In this document: positions 39,280 through 48,306 of the stretch, in pieces
How positions within the stretch are numbered: the first letter of the stretch is position 1
How the letters are laid out: each line of letters starts with the position of its first letter
Source: Ulvibacterium sp.
GTDB taxonomy: Bacteria; Bacteroidota; Bacteroidia; Flavobacteriales; Flavobacteriaceae
Assembly (NCBI RefSeq): GCF_028285715.1
Contig: NZ_JANQOO010000035.1
Location: forward strand, 372,001 to 436,000
Reading direction: 5' to 3'
DNA length: 64,000 bases
Translations under genes and position numbers: made by a program
Notes under the pieces: generated by a model
The model's database searches: none
What the model was told of the DNA's origin: nothing
Seen by the model: the letters and a program-made list of their open reading frames with translations, nothing else

Positions 39280-41193
39280 ATGAGTAAGATAATAGGAATA
39301 GATTTGGGAACTACCAATTCCTGTGTTTCCGTAATGGAAGGCAACGAACCGGTGGTCATTCCCAATGCGGAAGGCAAAAGGACAACCCCTTCGGTCATTG
39401 CGTTTGTAGAGGGAGGCGAGATCAAGGTTGGTGACCCTGCCAAAAGACAGGCGGTGACCAACCCAGGAAAAACGGTTTATTCGATTAAACGGTTTATGGG
39501 AAACAAGTATTCCGAGTCCAACAAAGAAGCGAACCGTGTACCGTATAAAGTTGTTAAAGGAGACAATGACACACCCCGTGTGGATATAGATGGACGATTA
39601 TATACCCCTCAGGAACTTTCCGCAATGGTGCTGCAAAAGATGAAAAAGACAGCAGAGGATTATTTAGGACAGGATGTTTCTAGAGCTGTTATTACGGTTC
39701 CGGCTTATTTTAACGATGCACAACGCCAGGCGACCAAGGAGGCTGGTGAAATTGCCGGACTAACCGTGGAACGTATTATAAATGAACCAACGGCGGCATC
39801 TTTGGCCTATGGGCTGGATAAAAAACATACCGATCAGAAGGTAGTGGTCTTTGACTTTGGTGGAGGTACACATGACGTTTCCATCTTGGAATTGGGCGAT
39901 GGCGTATTTGAGGTATTGGCCACGGATGGGGATACCCATTTGGGTGGTGACGATGTAGACCAGAAAATCATTGACTGGTTGGCCGAGGAGTTCAAAAAAG
40001 ATGAAGGTATTGATTTGCGTGAGGACGCCATGGCCCTGCAACGTTTACGGGAGGCCGCCGAAAAGGCAAAAATTGAGTTGTCATCTTCTTCACAGACGGA
40101 AATCAATCTGCCTTATGTAACGGCGACGGCTTCTGGCCCCAAGCACTTGGTCCGTAGTCTATCTCGATCCAAATTTGAGCAATTGATCGACGATTTGGTC
40201 AAGCGTACCATAGAGCCTTGTGAGACCGCCTTGAAAGCTGCGGGACTTTCAAAGAGTGATATCGATGAAATTATCTTGGTAGGTGGATCTACTCGAATCC
40301 CTGCCGTACAGGAGGCCGTTGAAAAGTTCTTTGGGAAGAAACCTTCCAAAGGAGTGAACCCTGATGAAGTAGTTGCGATTGGTGCGGCCATACAAGGAGG
40401 GGTGTTGACGGGAGACGTTAAGGACGTGTTGCTATTGGACGTTACGCCATTATCCCTGGGCATTGAGACTATGGGAAGTGTAATGACCAAGTTGATCGAT
40501 GCAAACACTACCATTCCCACCAAAAAATCACAGATATTCTCCACGGCAGCCGATAATCAGCCATCGGTAGAGATTCATGTGCTACAAGGAGAACGACCTA
40601 TGGCAGGTGATAACAAGACGATAGGACGTTTTCATTTGGATGGAATTCCTCCGGCACCCAGGGGAACACCTCAAATAGAGGTTACCTTTGACATCGATGC
40701 CAATGGAATTATTAAGGTTTCCGCTACGGATAAGGCTACGAATAAATCCCAGGACATTCGTATTGAGGCATCCTCCGGATTGACCGAGGAAGAAATTGAA
40801 AAAATGAAGGCCGAGGCCGAAGCCAATGCCGAATCGGATAAAAAGGCCAAGGAAACAGCCGATAAACTCAATGAGGCCGATGGGATGATATTCCAGACCG
40901 AAAAGCAATTAAAGGAATTCGGGGACAAATTGTCGGATGATAAGAAAAAGCCGATTGAAGATGCCTTGGAGGAGCTTAAGAAAGCTTACGAAAGTAAGGA
41001 TTTGGCCGTAATCACTCCCGCTTTGGAGAAAATCAATGAAGCTTGGAAAGTTGCTTCAGAAGAGATGTACAAAGCACAGGCAGAGGCACAGCAGGCCGGT
41101 GAAACATCTTCCAATGGACAGGAAGCGGCCAGTGGAGGAGATGCCAAGGAAGGGGATAATGTTGAGGACGTAGATTTTGAAGAGGTGAAATAA
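39280..41193 (+). CDS. dnaK: molecular chaperone DnaK (Hsp70)
   Basis: ATP-dependent Hsp70 chaperone, 637 aa, cytoplasmic. Phosphate 1 motif [14 protein letters not shown] at the start, phosphate 2 [16 protein letters not shown] (about 190), adenosine motif [13 protein letters not shown] (about 335), the linker [16 protein letters not shown] (about 385), and the substrate-binding beta domain and helical lid beyond. The C-terminus ends in EDVDFEEVK, close to the EEVD-like tail of bacterial DnaK. grpE and dnaJ are not adjacent. The upstream inverted repeat (39191-39203) may control it. It ends in a clear terminator. Confidence 0.98.
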   Translation: MSKIIGIDLGTTNSCVSVMEGNEPVVIPNAEGKRTTPSVIAFVEGGEIKVGDPAKRQAVTNPGKTVYSIKRFMGNKYSESNKEANRVPYKVVKGDNDTPRVDIDGRLYTPQELSAMVLQKMKKTAEDYLGQDVSRAVITVPAYFNDAQRQATKEAGEIAGLTVERIINEPTAASLAYGLDKKHTDQKVVVFDFGGGTHDVSILELGDGVFEVLATDGDTHLGGDDVDQKIIDWLAEEFKKDEGIDLREDAMALQRLREAAEKAKIELSSSSQTEINLPYVTATASGPKHLVRSLSRSKFEQLIDDLVKRTIEPCETALKAAGLSKSDIDEIILVGGSTRIPAVQEAVEKFFGKKPSKGVNPDEVVAIGAAIQGGVLTGDVKDVLLLDVTPLSLGIETMGSVMTKLIDANTTIPTKKSQIFSTAADNQPSVEIHVLQGERPMAGDNKTIGRFHLDGIPPAPRGTPQIEVTFDIDANGIIKVSATDKATNKSQDIRIEASSGLTEEEIEKMKAEAEANAESDKKAKETADKLNEADGMIFQTEKQLKEFGDKLSDDKKKPIEDALEELKKAYESKDLAVITPALEKINEAWKVASEEMYKAQAEAQQAGETSSNGQEAASGGDAKEGDNVEDVDFEEVK

Positions 41194-41217
41194 GCACCAT
41201 ATATAGGGATAATTGTT

Positions 41218-41251
41218 AAAAAGGCACTTTCATATTTGTAAGTGCCTTTTT
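41218..41251 (+). terminator. dnaK terminator
   Basis: 12-bp inverted repeat AAAAAGGCACTT (41218-41229) and AAGTGCCTTTTT (41240-41251) with a 10-nt loop and T-run, 24 nt past the dnaK stop. The symmetry means it may also stop the converging gene that ends at 41288. Confidence 0.85.
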
Positions 41252-41287
41252 TAACTCAATTTTTCTCAAATGGAAAACCGGCAACGC

Positions 41288-42190
41288 CTATTTTATTTTC
41301 AGCCTTCTTGAAGGCTCCCTGCCATAGCCTGTGATAAAAATCGAATCCTTTTTAAAGGCTACCCTTGCGAAGGAAGTACTATCTTGGGTGTCCACCATTC
41401 CTTTGAAGGTTAGGTAGTGTACACCATCTTTTTCAATATAATCGCCGGCATGGTTATGGCCGCTGAAATAGAATTTTACACAATCATACTTTTGGATAAG
41501 TCCCAGTAATTGTTGGTAATTCCATAAATTATGGGAATTGGATATGCCCAAAGCCGGAAAATGGCAAAACAGGCCAACACGTTCCCCATTCAATGTGGCC
41601 GATTTTAATTGGTTTTCCAGCCAATTCAATTGGTCCTTGCTTAATCCACCATTCCAGGATTCCAGGTGCGGCAAATTTTTCCCGCTCAATAGATTAAAAA
41701 GAGAATCGGTCTGTTGCCTTTTGGATTCGGAAAGTGCACCGTGCAAACTAAGGTCATTCCCATCCAGGATAATAAATCGCCATGTATTCCTTGGAATACT
41801 ATAATAGCGATCTTTCAATTCCATTTTTTCCAAAACCAGGGGTTTTAATGAATCGGCCACACTAAAATCATGGTTGCCCAATACATGGAATCTATCTGAC
41901 TTCAATGTCGACCAAATTGGAGCGACCTTATCAAAACTTTCAAAATCCCGATCTATAAAATCCCCAAGATGAATGGTATAATCCAAAGAATATGTATTTA
42001 AGGTATCCACCGCCTCCCTTAAACGTTTTGGTGACTGCTTGTAATTTCTTATACCGCCAGGTGCACAATTACAATATTGGCAATCTGCCACCACTCCAAT
42101 CTCAAATTCTGGAAATTCCGGAACGGTCTTATTTTGGAAGCAGCTCGCCAAGAAAAACAGATGCATTAGGAGAAACAAAGTTCGAATCAT
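41288..42190 (-). CDS. metallophosphoesterase lipoprotein
   Basis: Calcineurin-like phosphoesterase, 300 aa. Signal LLMHLFFLASCFQ with Cys17. The metal ligands are visible in order: DCQYCN (Asp/x/His-like first motif, with Tyr and Cys in an unusual DCQYCNC segment), HLGDFIDRD, VLGNHDFS, CHFPALG and FSGHNHAGDYI. It resembles the ADP-ribose/CDP-alcohol diphosphatase group (ADPRM-like), whose usual start is G-V-x-A-D-x-Q-Y-x. It is probably held in the membrane facing the periplasm. A TATCTTTG box (42232-42225, minus) is 35 nt upstream. Confidence 0.9.
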   Translation of the reverse strand: MIRTLFLLMHLFFLASCFQNKTVPEFPEFEIGVVADCQYCNCAPGGIRNYKQSPKRLREAVDTLNTYSLDYTIHLGDFIDRDFESFDKVAPIWSTLKSDRFHVLGNHDFSVADSLKPLVLEKMELKDRYYSIPRNTWRFIILDGNDLSLHGALSESKRQQTDSLFNLLSGKNLPHLESWNGGLSKDQLNWLENQLKSATLNGERVGLFCHFPALGISNSHNLWNYQQLLGLIQKYDCVKFYFSGHNHAGDYIEKDGVHYLTFKGMVDTQDSTSFARVAFKKDSIFITGYGREPSRRLKIK

Positions 42191-42348
42191 GGTTTGTTTT
42201 TTGGGGATAGGACTAAGCCATAATCAAAGATAGGGTTCAATACGATTTTGTGGTAATTTCTGGTATGGAAATTGATTTTAAATAAAGTACTTTTGATAAA
42301 CGAACGTATTTTGAACTTTGGCACTACGGAAACCACCAAATTAGTACT

Positions 42349-43278
42349 ATGATAAAAAACTACGTCCTGTTTTTTTATTTGATTTTAAACTTGGTCTGGG
42401 TAGATGCCCTTTGCCAGGAAATAAGGGTATTTACAAAGGAGGATTTTGATCTAAACGGAGATGTGAAATCATGTTTGGTCATCACCGATTATGGCAAGGA
42501 AGAATATGATTTTGATGAGAATGGGCTTTTGATGAAATCGGTTACCCGGTATAATGACTCGGACTATGACATCACCTATTACCAATACGATATGGGCTTT
42601 CTAAAGGAAAAGCGATTGGAGAATTATCGCGGGAATACCTTTGATACAAGTACGTCGATTGCCCATTTTTATGAATTGGATACAACAGGTACCAAAAAGA
42701 TTACCGAGAAGATAGTTTCTTACGCGAAGGAATTTCTAGATCAGTATCAATATTTTTATGACGTGGATGACAGATTGGTTAAAGTTATTCGAACCAATAA
42801 TGATGGTACGGATGAGACCAGTATTGAATATACAGCCTACAAGGACGAGCAAACCAAAACTTATAGGTTGAACGGTGTTGAACAAAAATCCATTCGCACC
42901 TCCGATCGTAAAAATAAGAATGGGAACAGCGAAAAGGTTGTACTGACCAAGAAATACTTAAATGGGGATCCTCTCACCGCTACGGAGGAAATATTTGATA
43001 CTTCCAACCGATTACTTTCAACAATCCATTTTGGATATGATGAAAAGACCCAACAATTTGCCCCAGATCGGACCACATTGTATACGTATGACGACAATGG
43101 GACGCTTTCCAAATTGGTAGAAAAAAGAGGAAATTCTGAAAATTTCAAGGAATATATCTACCAATACGATGATCGGGAAAGTGGCAATTGGGTAAAGCAA
43201 ATTATTACCCCTGATAATGCCTATACCACCAGAAGGATAAAATATTATGAATTTCAAGAAGAGGTGGAAGAGGAATAA
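42349..43278 (+). CDS. secreted YD-repeat-like protein
   Basis: Secreted protein of 309 aa (signal YVLFFYLILNLVWVDALC). The mature part is made of about ten short Tyr/Asp strand repeats: EEYDFDENGLLMKSVTRY, YQYFYDVDDRLVKVIRTN, IFDTSNRLLSTIHFGYDE, TLYTYDDNGTLSKLVEK. These match YD/RHS-type or MORN-like repeats, but there is no toxin core or RHS domain. The function is unknown; it may bind carbohydrate or a partner protein. Its last 25 bases overlap the 3' end of the GNAT gene on the other strand. Confidence 0.78.
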   Translation: MIKNYVLFFYLILNLVWVDALCQEIRVFTKEDFDLNGDVKSCLVITDYGKEEYDFDENGLLMKSVTRYNDSDYDITYYQYDMGFLKEKRLENYRGNTFDTSTSIAHFYELDTTGTKKITEKIVSYAKEFLDQYQYFYDVDDRLVKVIRTNNDGTDETSIEYTAYKDEQTKTYRLNGVEQKSIRTSDRKNKNGNSEKVVLTKKYLNGDPLTATEEIFDTSNRLLSTIHFGYDEKTQQFAPDRTTLYTYDDNGTLSKLVEKRGNSENFKEYIYQYDDRESGNWVKQIITPDNAYTTRRIKYYEFQEEVEEE

Positions 43279-43841
43279 CCCTCGAACCTTTCGGACTTGA
43301 TCCCCTGCCACTCATGAAGTAAAATCCCATAGCAACAGGTATTTCGCTTAAAACCATCCAACAGGTATACATTTTCGCGCAATATTCCCTCCAGCTTTGC
43401 ACCGAGTTTTTCCACCGCCTTCCTTGAACGCTGGTTCCTTTCATCTATTCGGAATTCTACCTTTTCAAAGCCCATTTCCTCAAATGCATGCTGCAACATC
43501 AAGAACTTTACATGGGTATTAAGTCCGGTCCCTTGAAATTCCTTTCCTATCCAGGTAGATCCAATATGCAAGACCTTGTTATTCCAATCAATGTTCATGT
43601 AGCGCGTGCAACCGGCGAAGGAAATTGTTTTTTTGTCAATAATTACAAAGGGAATACTGGTCTTTTGTTGTTGTTGCTCCAAGGCAATTCTTATGTAATT
43701 TTTTAGTGCAGCTGGCGTAGCAATATCGGAAGGGGAGTATTGGACCAGTTTTTCTTGCCGGGCGATCGGAAGCAAATGTTCGCAATCTTCTATTTGTAAT
43801 GGGCTTAGTTTTACCCGTTGGTTTTCCAAAGTGAAAGTCAC
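43254..43841 (-). CDS. GNAT family N-acetyltransferase
   Basis: Acetyl-CoA-dependent N-acetyltransferase of the RimJ/RimL type, 195 aa, cytoplasmic. The fold is visible in LHIGSTWIGKEFQGTGLNTHVKFLMLQHAFE (strand 4, then the pyrophosphate-binding loop QGTGLN) and ERNQRSRKAVEKLGAKLEGILREN. Substrate unknown; ribosomal-protein-type or metabolite acetylation is possible. It starts 2 nt past the stop of the alpha/beta hydrolase gene in the same direction, so the pair forms an operon. Its 3' end overlaps the YD-repeat gene. Confidence 0.9.
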   Translation of the reverse strand: MTFTLENQRVKLSPLQIEDCEHLLPIARQEKLVQYSPSDIATPAALKNYIRIALEQQQQKTSIPFVIIDKKTISFAGCTRYMNIDWNNKVLHIGSTWIGKEFQGTGLNTHVKFLMLQHAFEEMGFEKVEFRIDERNQRSRKAVEKLGAKLEGILRENVYLLDGFKRNTCCYGILLHEWQGIKSERFEGYSSSTSS

Positions 43842-43843
43842 TG

Positions 43844-44482
43844 CTATTCTACTAAGCTGTTAATGATTTCTTTCTTGAGCTCATGACCGCCTTCAAAAAT
43901 AATCACTTCGGCCCGCCCTTCAAAAAGTGACTCAATTTTTTTTGACTCTTCTTTCAATCTTTTCTCGGTGATGAATTCGTCCTTATTGCCAATAAAAACC
44001 TTGATTTCAACCTCAGGTGCCAAAAAGTCAAAATCCTTGGGTTTTAGTTCATTTGGGATTCCACCGGCGTAAAGTACCAAAGTATGGATTTGAAGTTTTT
44101 TATGTGCCACCCATCGGGCCGCGATGGAAACCCCCTGCGAAAAACCCAAAACGATCAGTTTGCAGTTTTCTGGGACCTTTTCAGCGTCCCATAGGGCATC
44201 TAAATAGGCCAAAACATTTTGTGTTTCCAAGACCGTATGCTCCTTGGTCAGCCAACTGGCCCCGACGTGCCTATATTCATTGTTCAAATAATACTTCGAG
44301 GGAGCTTGGGGCGCAATGATATAGTTTTCATTTGGGGGTAGTCCTTGAAAATGCTTTAGGAAAAATCGACTTAGATATCCCATTCCATGAAGTACTATCC
44401 ATACATTTTTGGTAAATCCGTCCAAATGGTTCAGTGTTTCATAAGTACCGATAGTATGGTAGCGAATTCTTTTTTCTTTCAT
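43844..44482 (-). CDS. alpha/beta hydrolase (carboxylesterase/phospholipase family)
   Basis: Serine hydrolase of 212 aa, cytoplasmic (no signal). Nucleophile elbow LGFSQGVSIAARW (about residue 118), the acid in VFIGNKDEFIT (about 172), and His in IFEGGHELKKE near residue 203. The oxyanion turn HGMGYLSR lies near residue 33, and NYIIAPQAPSKYYLN is like esterase YpfH. A short-chain carboxylester or phospholipid substrate is likely, but nothing specific is shown. It lies upstream of the GNAT gene in one operon and divergent from the thioesterase that opens the menaquinone cluster. Confidence 0.9.
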   Translation of the reverse strand: MKEKRIRYHTIGTYETLNHLDGFTKNVWIVLHGMGYLSRFFLKHFQGLPPNENYIIAPQAPSKYYLNNEYRHVGASWLTKEHTVLETQNVLAYLDALWDAEKVPENCKLIVLGFSQGVSIAARWVAHKKLQIHTLVLYAGGIPNELKPKDFDFLAPEVEIKVFIGNKDEFITEKRLKEESKKIESLFEGRAEVIIFEGGHELKKEIINSLVE

Positions 44483-44534
44483 GGTATTTTAAAATCTATT
44501 TCCAAGTAGTGCCATTTGTTCACAAGGCAATATG

Positions 44535-44542
44535 TAGTTTTG
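44535..44542 (+). promoter_or_regulatory. candidate -7 box of the menaquinone-cluster thioesterase
   Basis: TAGTTTTG matches TAnnTTTG and lies 14 nt before the ATG at 44557, giving a leader of about 11 nt. The nearest TTG is 16 nt upstream, shorter than the ideal 19-20. Confidence 0.4.
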
Positions 44543-44556
44543 TAAAAAAAGGTTTC

Positions 44557-44979
44557 ATGAACGATTTTAAGGAAAAAATTTTAAAGGTTTGCAACGAATC
44601 TTCCAAAAACACAATGATGGAAAATTTGGAGATTGAATATATTGATGTGGGGGAGAATTATTTGGTTGCCAAAATGCCGGTCAATGCAAAGGTCCATCAA
44701 CCAGATGGTGTTTTACATGGAGGGGCGTCAGTGGCTTTGGCAGAAAGTGTTGGGAGTATGGCTTCCTATATTTTTATGGACGCCGAGAAATATTTTATCC
44801 GTGGCATAGAAATATCCGCAAATCATGTAAAAAGCGTAAGCGATGGTGAGGTGTTCGCCAAGGCCATTATGATCCATAAAGGCCGTACAACCCAATTATG
44901 GGAGATCAAAATTACGGACGTCAATGAAAATCTGATTTCTTCCTGTAAATTGACCACCATTTCGTTACCAAAAAGTTGA
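44557..44979 (+). CDS. PaaI-family hotdog thioesterase, probable DHNA-CoA thioesterase
   Basis: Hotdog-fold acyl-CoA thioesterase, 140 aa, cytoplasmic. The hallmark HQPDGVLHGGASVALAESVGS carries the Gly-rich helix start and the catalytic Glu found in PaaI/MenI-type enzymes. It is the first gene of the menaquinone cluster, ending 1 nt before menF. This makes it the likely 1,4-dihydroxy-2-naphthoyl-CoA hydrolase, the step between MenB and MenA (inference from context; the family alone does not prove it). I took the ATG at 44557; an ATG 48 nt upstream in the same frame adds residues unlike the family. Confidence 0.9.
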   Translation: MNDFKEKILKVCNESSKNTMMENLEIEYIDVGENYLVAKMPVNAKVHQPDGVLHGGASVALAESVGSMASYIFMDAEKYFIRGIEISANHVKSVSDGEVFAKAIMIHKGRTTQLWEIKITDVNENLISSCKLTTISLPKS

Positions 44980-44980
44980 T

Positions 44981-46018
44981 ATGCCATTAGAATTCATGGA
45001 CAGGGTTTCCGCCCAATTCAGGAAACGGCTTCCTTTTGTTGTTTACAAAAAACCAAAACAACCACAAATAACGGCTCTTTTTCAAAGTGACAAAAAACTA
45101 CATTCCGTTCAGAACTTTACGGAAACAGGTTTTGTAATGGCCGCCTTTGGATGGGAACCGACATTGCTTTTACAGATTGATGAAAAACATGAGACCCAAT
45201 TTGATTTAAAATTCTTTCCTAATCGTATAAAAAGGAAAGAGGTACATGAAAATATCGTACAGAAACGCCTTCACCTTGATTTGGTACGAAGAAGTCTCGT
45301 ATGCATTAAGGAAGGCGATTTTCAAAAGGTTGTATTGTCCCGTAAAATCGAAGTTGATTTTGGCAAGAATCCACTGGAATTGTTCCAAAACCTTTTGCCC
45401 AATTACCCAAACGCATTCTGCTACTTATGGTTTCATCCGAAAACAGGCTTGTGGATAGGCGCTACTCCAGAGATTTTGTTACGGGTTAAAAATAAGGTGT
45501 TTACTACAATTTCACTGGCTGGCACTCAACCCTATAAGGGGCGGGACCAAATTCTGTGGGGAAAAAAGGAATTGGAAGAACAAAATTTGGTCACGGATTA
45601 TATATTGGAGGTGCTCAAGGACAAAGCTGCCAATATCCAAAAAGGCGAAATAGAATCTGTACGGGCGGGAAATCTGTGGCATTTACGGACGAAAATTTCA
45701 GGTGTCTTTTTGGAAGAAGGCCTGGGGCCGATTATCAAGTTCCTACATCCGACCCCGGCAATCTGTGGTTTTCCAAAACAACCGGCCCTTGACTTTATTC
45801 ATAATAACGAAGACTATGATAGGGAGTTTTATACTGGGTTTTTAGGAGAATTGAACTTTGATTCTGAAACCAACCTATATGTAAATCTACGTTGTGCACA
45901 AATCAAAGGAAACAAAGCGATGATCTATATTGGTGGGGGCATAACCCAGGACTCGGACCCCGAAAGGGAATGGGAGGAGACCGTGGCCAAAAGTAGAACT
46001 TTACTCGAGTTTATGTAA
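44981..46018 (+). CDS. menF: isochorismate synthase
   Basis: Converts chorismate to isochorismate, the entry to menaquinone synthesis. Length 345 aa, shorter than the 430 of E. coli MenF because the N-terminal extension is reduced. The chorismate-binding core is complete: GDFQKVVLSRKIEVDFG, FHPKTGLWIGATPEILL, TTISLAGTQPYKG, LHPTPAICGFPK, and GGGITQDSDPEREWEET with the Mg-binding glutamates. It starts 1 nt after the thioesterase and is followed by menD 60 nt later. Confidence 0.93.
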   Translation: MPLEFMDRVSAQFRKRLPFVVYKKPKQPQITALFQSDKKLHSVQNFTETGFVMAAFGWEPTLLLQIDEKHETQFDLKFFPNRIKRKEVHENIVQKRLHLDLVRRSLVCIKEGDFQKVVLSRKIEVDFGKNPLELFQNLLPNYPNAFCYLWFHPKTGLWIGATPEILLRVKNKVFTTISLAGTQPYKGRDQILWGKKELEEQNLVTDYILEVLKDKAANIQKGEIESVRAGNLWHLRTKISGVFLEEGLGPIIKFLHPTPAICGFPKQPALDFIHNNEDYDREFYTGFLGELNFDSETNLYVNLRCAQIKGNKAMIYIGGGITQDSDPEREWEETVAKSRTLLEFM

Positions 46019-46041
46019 CACCTTAGTTTTTACTTTTTAGA

Positions 46042-46072
46042 TTGGTTTAGAATTGCCCCCGTTGTATTTTTG
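46042..46072 (+). promoter_or_regulatory. menD promoter (TTG-N20-TATTTTTG)
   Basis: TTG at 46042-46044, 20 nt, and TATTTTTG at 46065-46072. The transcript would start near 46076, 3 nt before the menD ATG at 46079, which predicts a practically leaderless mRNA. Confidence 0.6.
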
Positions 46073-46078
46073 CCCCAC

Positions 46079-47857
46079 ATGAGATATTCCACTATTCCCT
46101 TGGCCCAATCCATTGTTTTGCATTGTAAGGCAAAAGGTATCCAAAATGTCGTCATCTCTCCGGGCTCTCGAAATGCTCCCTTGACCATCGGATTTTCTGA
46201 AGATCCTTTTTTCAAATGTTTTAGCATTGTGGACGAGCGCTGTGCCGCCTTTTTTGCCCTTGGGATTGCACAGTATCTACAGAAACCTGTTGCCCTGGTT
46301 TGCACTTCGGGCAGCGCCCTTTTAAATTATTATCCTGCAGTTGCCGAGGCTTTTTACAGCAACATCCCCCTTGTTGTTATTTCCGCTGACAGGCCAAGTT
46401 ATAAAATAGATATCGGGGATGGGCAGACGATACGTCAAGATGATGTGTTTCAAAGACATATAGGGTGTTCCGTTAATTTAAGACAGGACGTTTCGCATGC
46501 CACCGAGGAGATAAAAAAATATGCACCGTACTCAATATCCGAAAGCACTATTGAAAATACCCAGCAAAAGATTCAGCTATTTAACGATGACGGTTTGAAT
46601 ACCGCGATAAATTTGGCCTATGCCCAGAGAGCACCGGTTCATATCAACGCTCCCTTTGAGGAGCCTTTGTATGATTTTGTTGATCGAGATACCGTAAAGC
46701 CTGGTTTAGTTTTTAACAAGGATAGCGATGGATTCCCAGGTGTGGATATAGGGAACCTCAGTGAAATTTGGAAAACAGCCCGGCATAAGATGGTTTTGGT
46801 AGGAGTAAGCCACCCAAATAGTATAGACCAAAAGCTTTTGGATATATTGGCCAACGACCCTTCGGTAGTCGTTTTTACGGAAACAACCTCAAATCTTCAT
46901 CACCCTAACTTCTTTTCAAGTATTGATACGATAATTGCCCCTGTAGAGAAACTGGACCAAAAAAACAATTTGTTCGAACAATTGCGGCCTGAAATCCTGC
47001 TTACCTTCGGAGGATTGATCGTCTCTAAAAAAATTAAGGCATTTCTTCGACAATACAGGGCCAAACAGCATTGGCATATTGATGAAATAAAGGCGTATGA
47101 TACTTTTTTTTCACTTTCCCATCATGTAAAAATGAATCCCAACCGATTTCTGAAAACTGTCCTGTCCCAAGATACTGGAGGGAATGCAGAAACAGATTAT
47201 CGTGGGTATTGGTTAAATATAAAGGAAAACTTCAAGCTGAGAAGAACCGAATATATAAAGCAGATTGGGTTTTCAGATCTCTTGGCCTTTCATTACATTA
47301 GTAAAACTGTGCCCCGGTCTTATCAACTGCATTTAGCGAATAGTTCTACCGTTCGTTATGCCCAACTTTTTAATTGGGATGCCTCCATAAAAATGTTTTG
47401 CAATCGGGGCACCAGCGGCATAGACGGGAGTACCTCCACAGCAATAGGCGCTTCCATATTTAGTAAGGAACCCACATTGTTGATTACCGGGGACTTGAGC
47501 TTTTTCTATGATAGTAATGCTTTATGGAATGATTATGTACGACCTGATTTTAGGATACTGTTAATCAATAATGGTGGAGGCGGTATTTTTAGGATTTTGC
47601 CTGGTCAGGAGGACACACCAAATTTTGAGACCTATTTTGAAACTGTACAAAATCTGGAAGCGGAACACCTCTGTAATTTATACGGATTTGAACATACCAA
47701 AGTGGCATCCGCCATAGAATTGAAGAGAGAATTGAAGCCTTTTTACAAACAGTCCGATAAACCGAAATTATTGGAAATTTGTACGCCAAGATTATTGAAC
47801 AATAAAATTTTGCTCAGTTATTTTGATTTTTTATCTTCGGATTTTATTAACCATTAA
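46079..47857 (+). CDS. menD: SEPHCHC synthase MenD
   Basis: Thiamine-diphosphate enzyme that joins 2-oxoglutarate to isochorismate, step 2 of menaquinone synthesis. Length 592 aa from the ATG at 46079 (an in-frame TTG 9 nt upstream is unlikely because it falls in the promoter box). N-terminal Pyr domain VVISPGSRNAPL, with the catalytic Glu region in VDERCAAFFALGIAQ. The C-terminal PP domain holds RGTSGIDGSTSTAIGASIF and GDLSFFYDSNALWND, the TPP/Mg site. The DUF2853 gene follows 20 nt later. Confidence 0.96.
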   Translation: MRYSTIPLAQSIVLHCKAKGIQNVVISPGSRNAPLTIGFSEDPFFKCFSIVDERCAAFFALGIAQYLQKPVALVCTSGSALLNYYPAVAEAFYSNIPLVVISADRPSYKIDIGDGQTIRQDDVFQRHIGCSVNLRQDVSHATEEIKKYAPYSISESTIENTQQKIQLFNDDGLNTAINLAYAQRAPVHINAPFEEPLYDFVDRDTVKPGLVFNKDSDGFPGVDIGNLSEIWKTARHKMVLVGVSHPNSIDQKLLDILANDPSVVVFTETTSNLHHPNFFSSIDTIIAPVEKLDQKNNLFEQLRPEILLTFGGLIVSKKIKAFLRQYRAKQHWHIDEIKAYDTFFSLSHHVKMNPNRFLKTVLSQDTGGNAETDYRGYWLNIKENFKLRRTEYIKQIGFSDLLAFHYISKTVPRSYQLHLANSSTVRYAQLFNWDASIKMFCNRGTSGIDGSTSTAIGASIFSKEPTLLITGDLSFFYDSNALWNDYVRPDFRILLINNGGGGIFRILPGQEDTPNFETYFETVQNLEAEHLCNLYGFEHTKVASAIELKRELKPFYKQSDKPKLLEICTPRLLNNKILLSYFDFLSSDFINH

Positions 47858-47877
47858 CATATAGAACACTAACTATT

Positions 47878-48222
47878 ATGAGCAGTAAAAGAGACGAATT
47901 GATTGCGAAGTATGCAGCAGACATTAAGGAAAAATTTGGCGAAACTCCGGACATGGACTTGTTGACTAAAGTTACCATTGGACTTGGGCCTGCAATTTAC
48001 AATTTGGACGCTTCAAAAGTATCCGGGGCTGACGATAAGGAATTGGAAACCGTTAAGAACAACTATTTGGTAAAAAAGTTAGGTTTGGCAGATGGGCCTC
48101 AATTGATGGATGCCGTTAAAACCGTAGTAAATAACTATGGCACTTCCGTAAAGAGTAAATATAGGGCCGTTGTGTATTACATGTTATGTAAACACTTTGA
48201 TAAAGCTTCGGCTTATAATTAG
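47878..48222 (+). CDS. DUF2853 family protein
   Basis: Small cytoplasmic protein, 114 aa, of the DUF2853 family. It begins SSKRDELIAKYAADIKEKFG and is wholly helical, with no signal peptide or cysteine pair. A structure for this family shows a helical bundle (from memory), but no function is known. It is placed within the menaquinone cluster, just after menD, and ends in a clear terminator at 48243-48274, so menF-menD-DUF2853 may form one transcript. Confidence 0.9.
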   Translation: MSSKRDELIAKYAADIKEKFGETPDMDLLTKVTIGLGPAIYNLDASKVSGADDKELETVKNNYLVKKLGLADGPQLMDAVKTVVNNYGTSVKSKYRAVVYYMLCKHFDKASAYN

Positions 48223-48242
48223 TAGAAGGCTTTGTAGGTATC

Positions 48243-48274
48243 AAAAGCCGTTCGCCAATTGGTGAACGGCTTTT
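48243..48274 (+). terminator. terminator after the DUF2853 gene
   Basis: 11-bp arms AAAAGCCGTTC (48243-48253) and GAACGGCTTTT (48264-48274) with inner CCAATTGG and a T-run. It lies 20 nt past the stop and separates this transcript from cvfB. Confidence 0.9.
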
Positions 48275-48294
48275 TTTATAGAGTTTTTAAACAC

Positions 48295-48302
48295 TATTTT
48301 TG
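48295..48302 (+). promoter_or_regulatory. -7 box of cvfB
   Basis: TATTTTTG, exact TAnnTTTG, ends 4 nt before the cvfB ATG at 48307. The predicted start (about 48306) gives essentially no leader. There is no TTG at -33, only T-rich sequence. Confidence 0.45.
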
Positions 48303-48306
48303 CAAA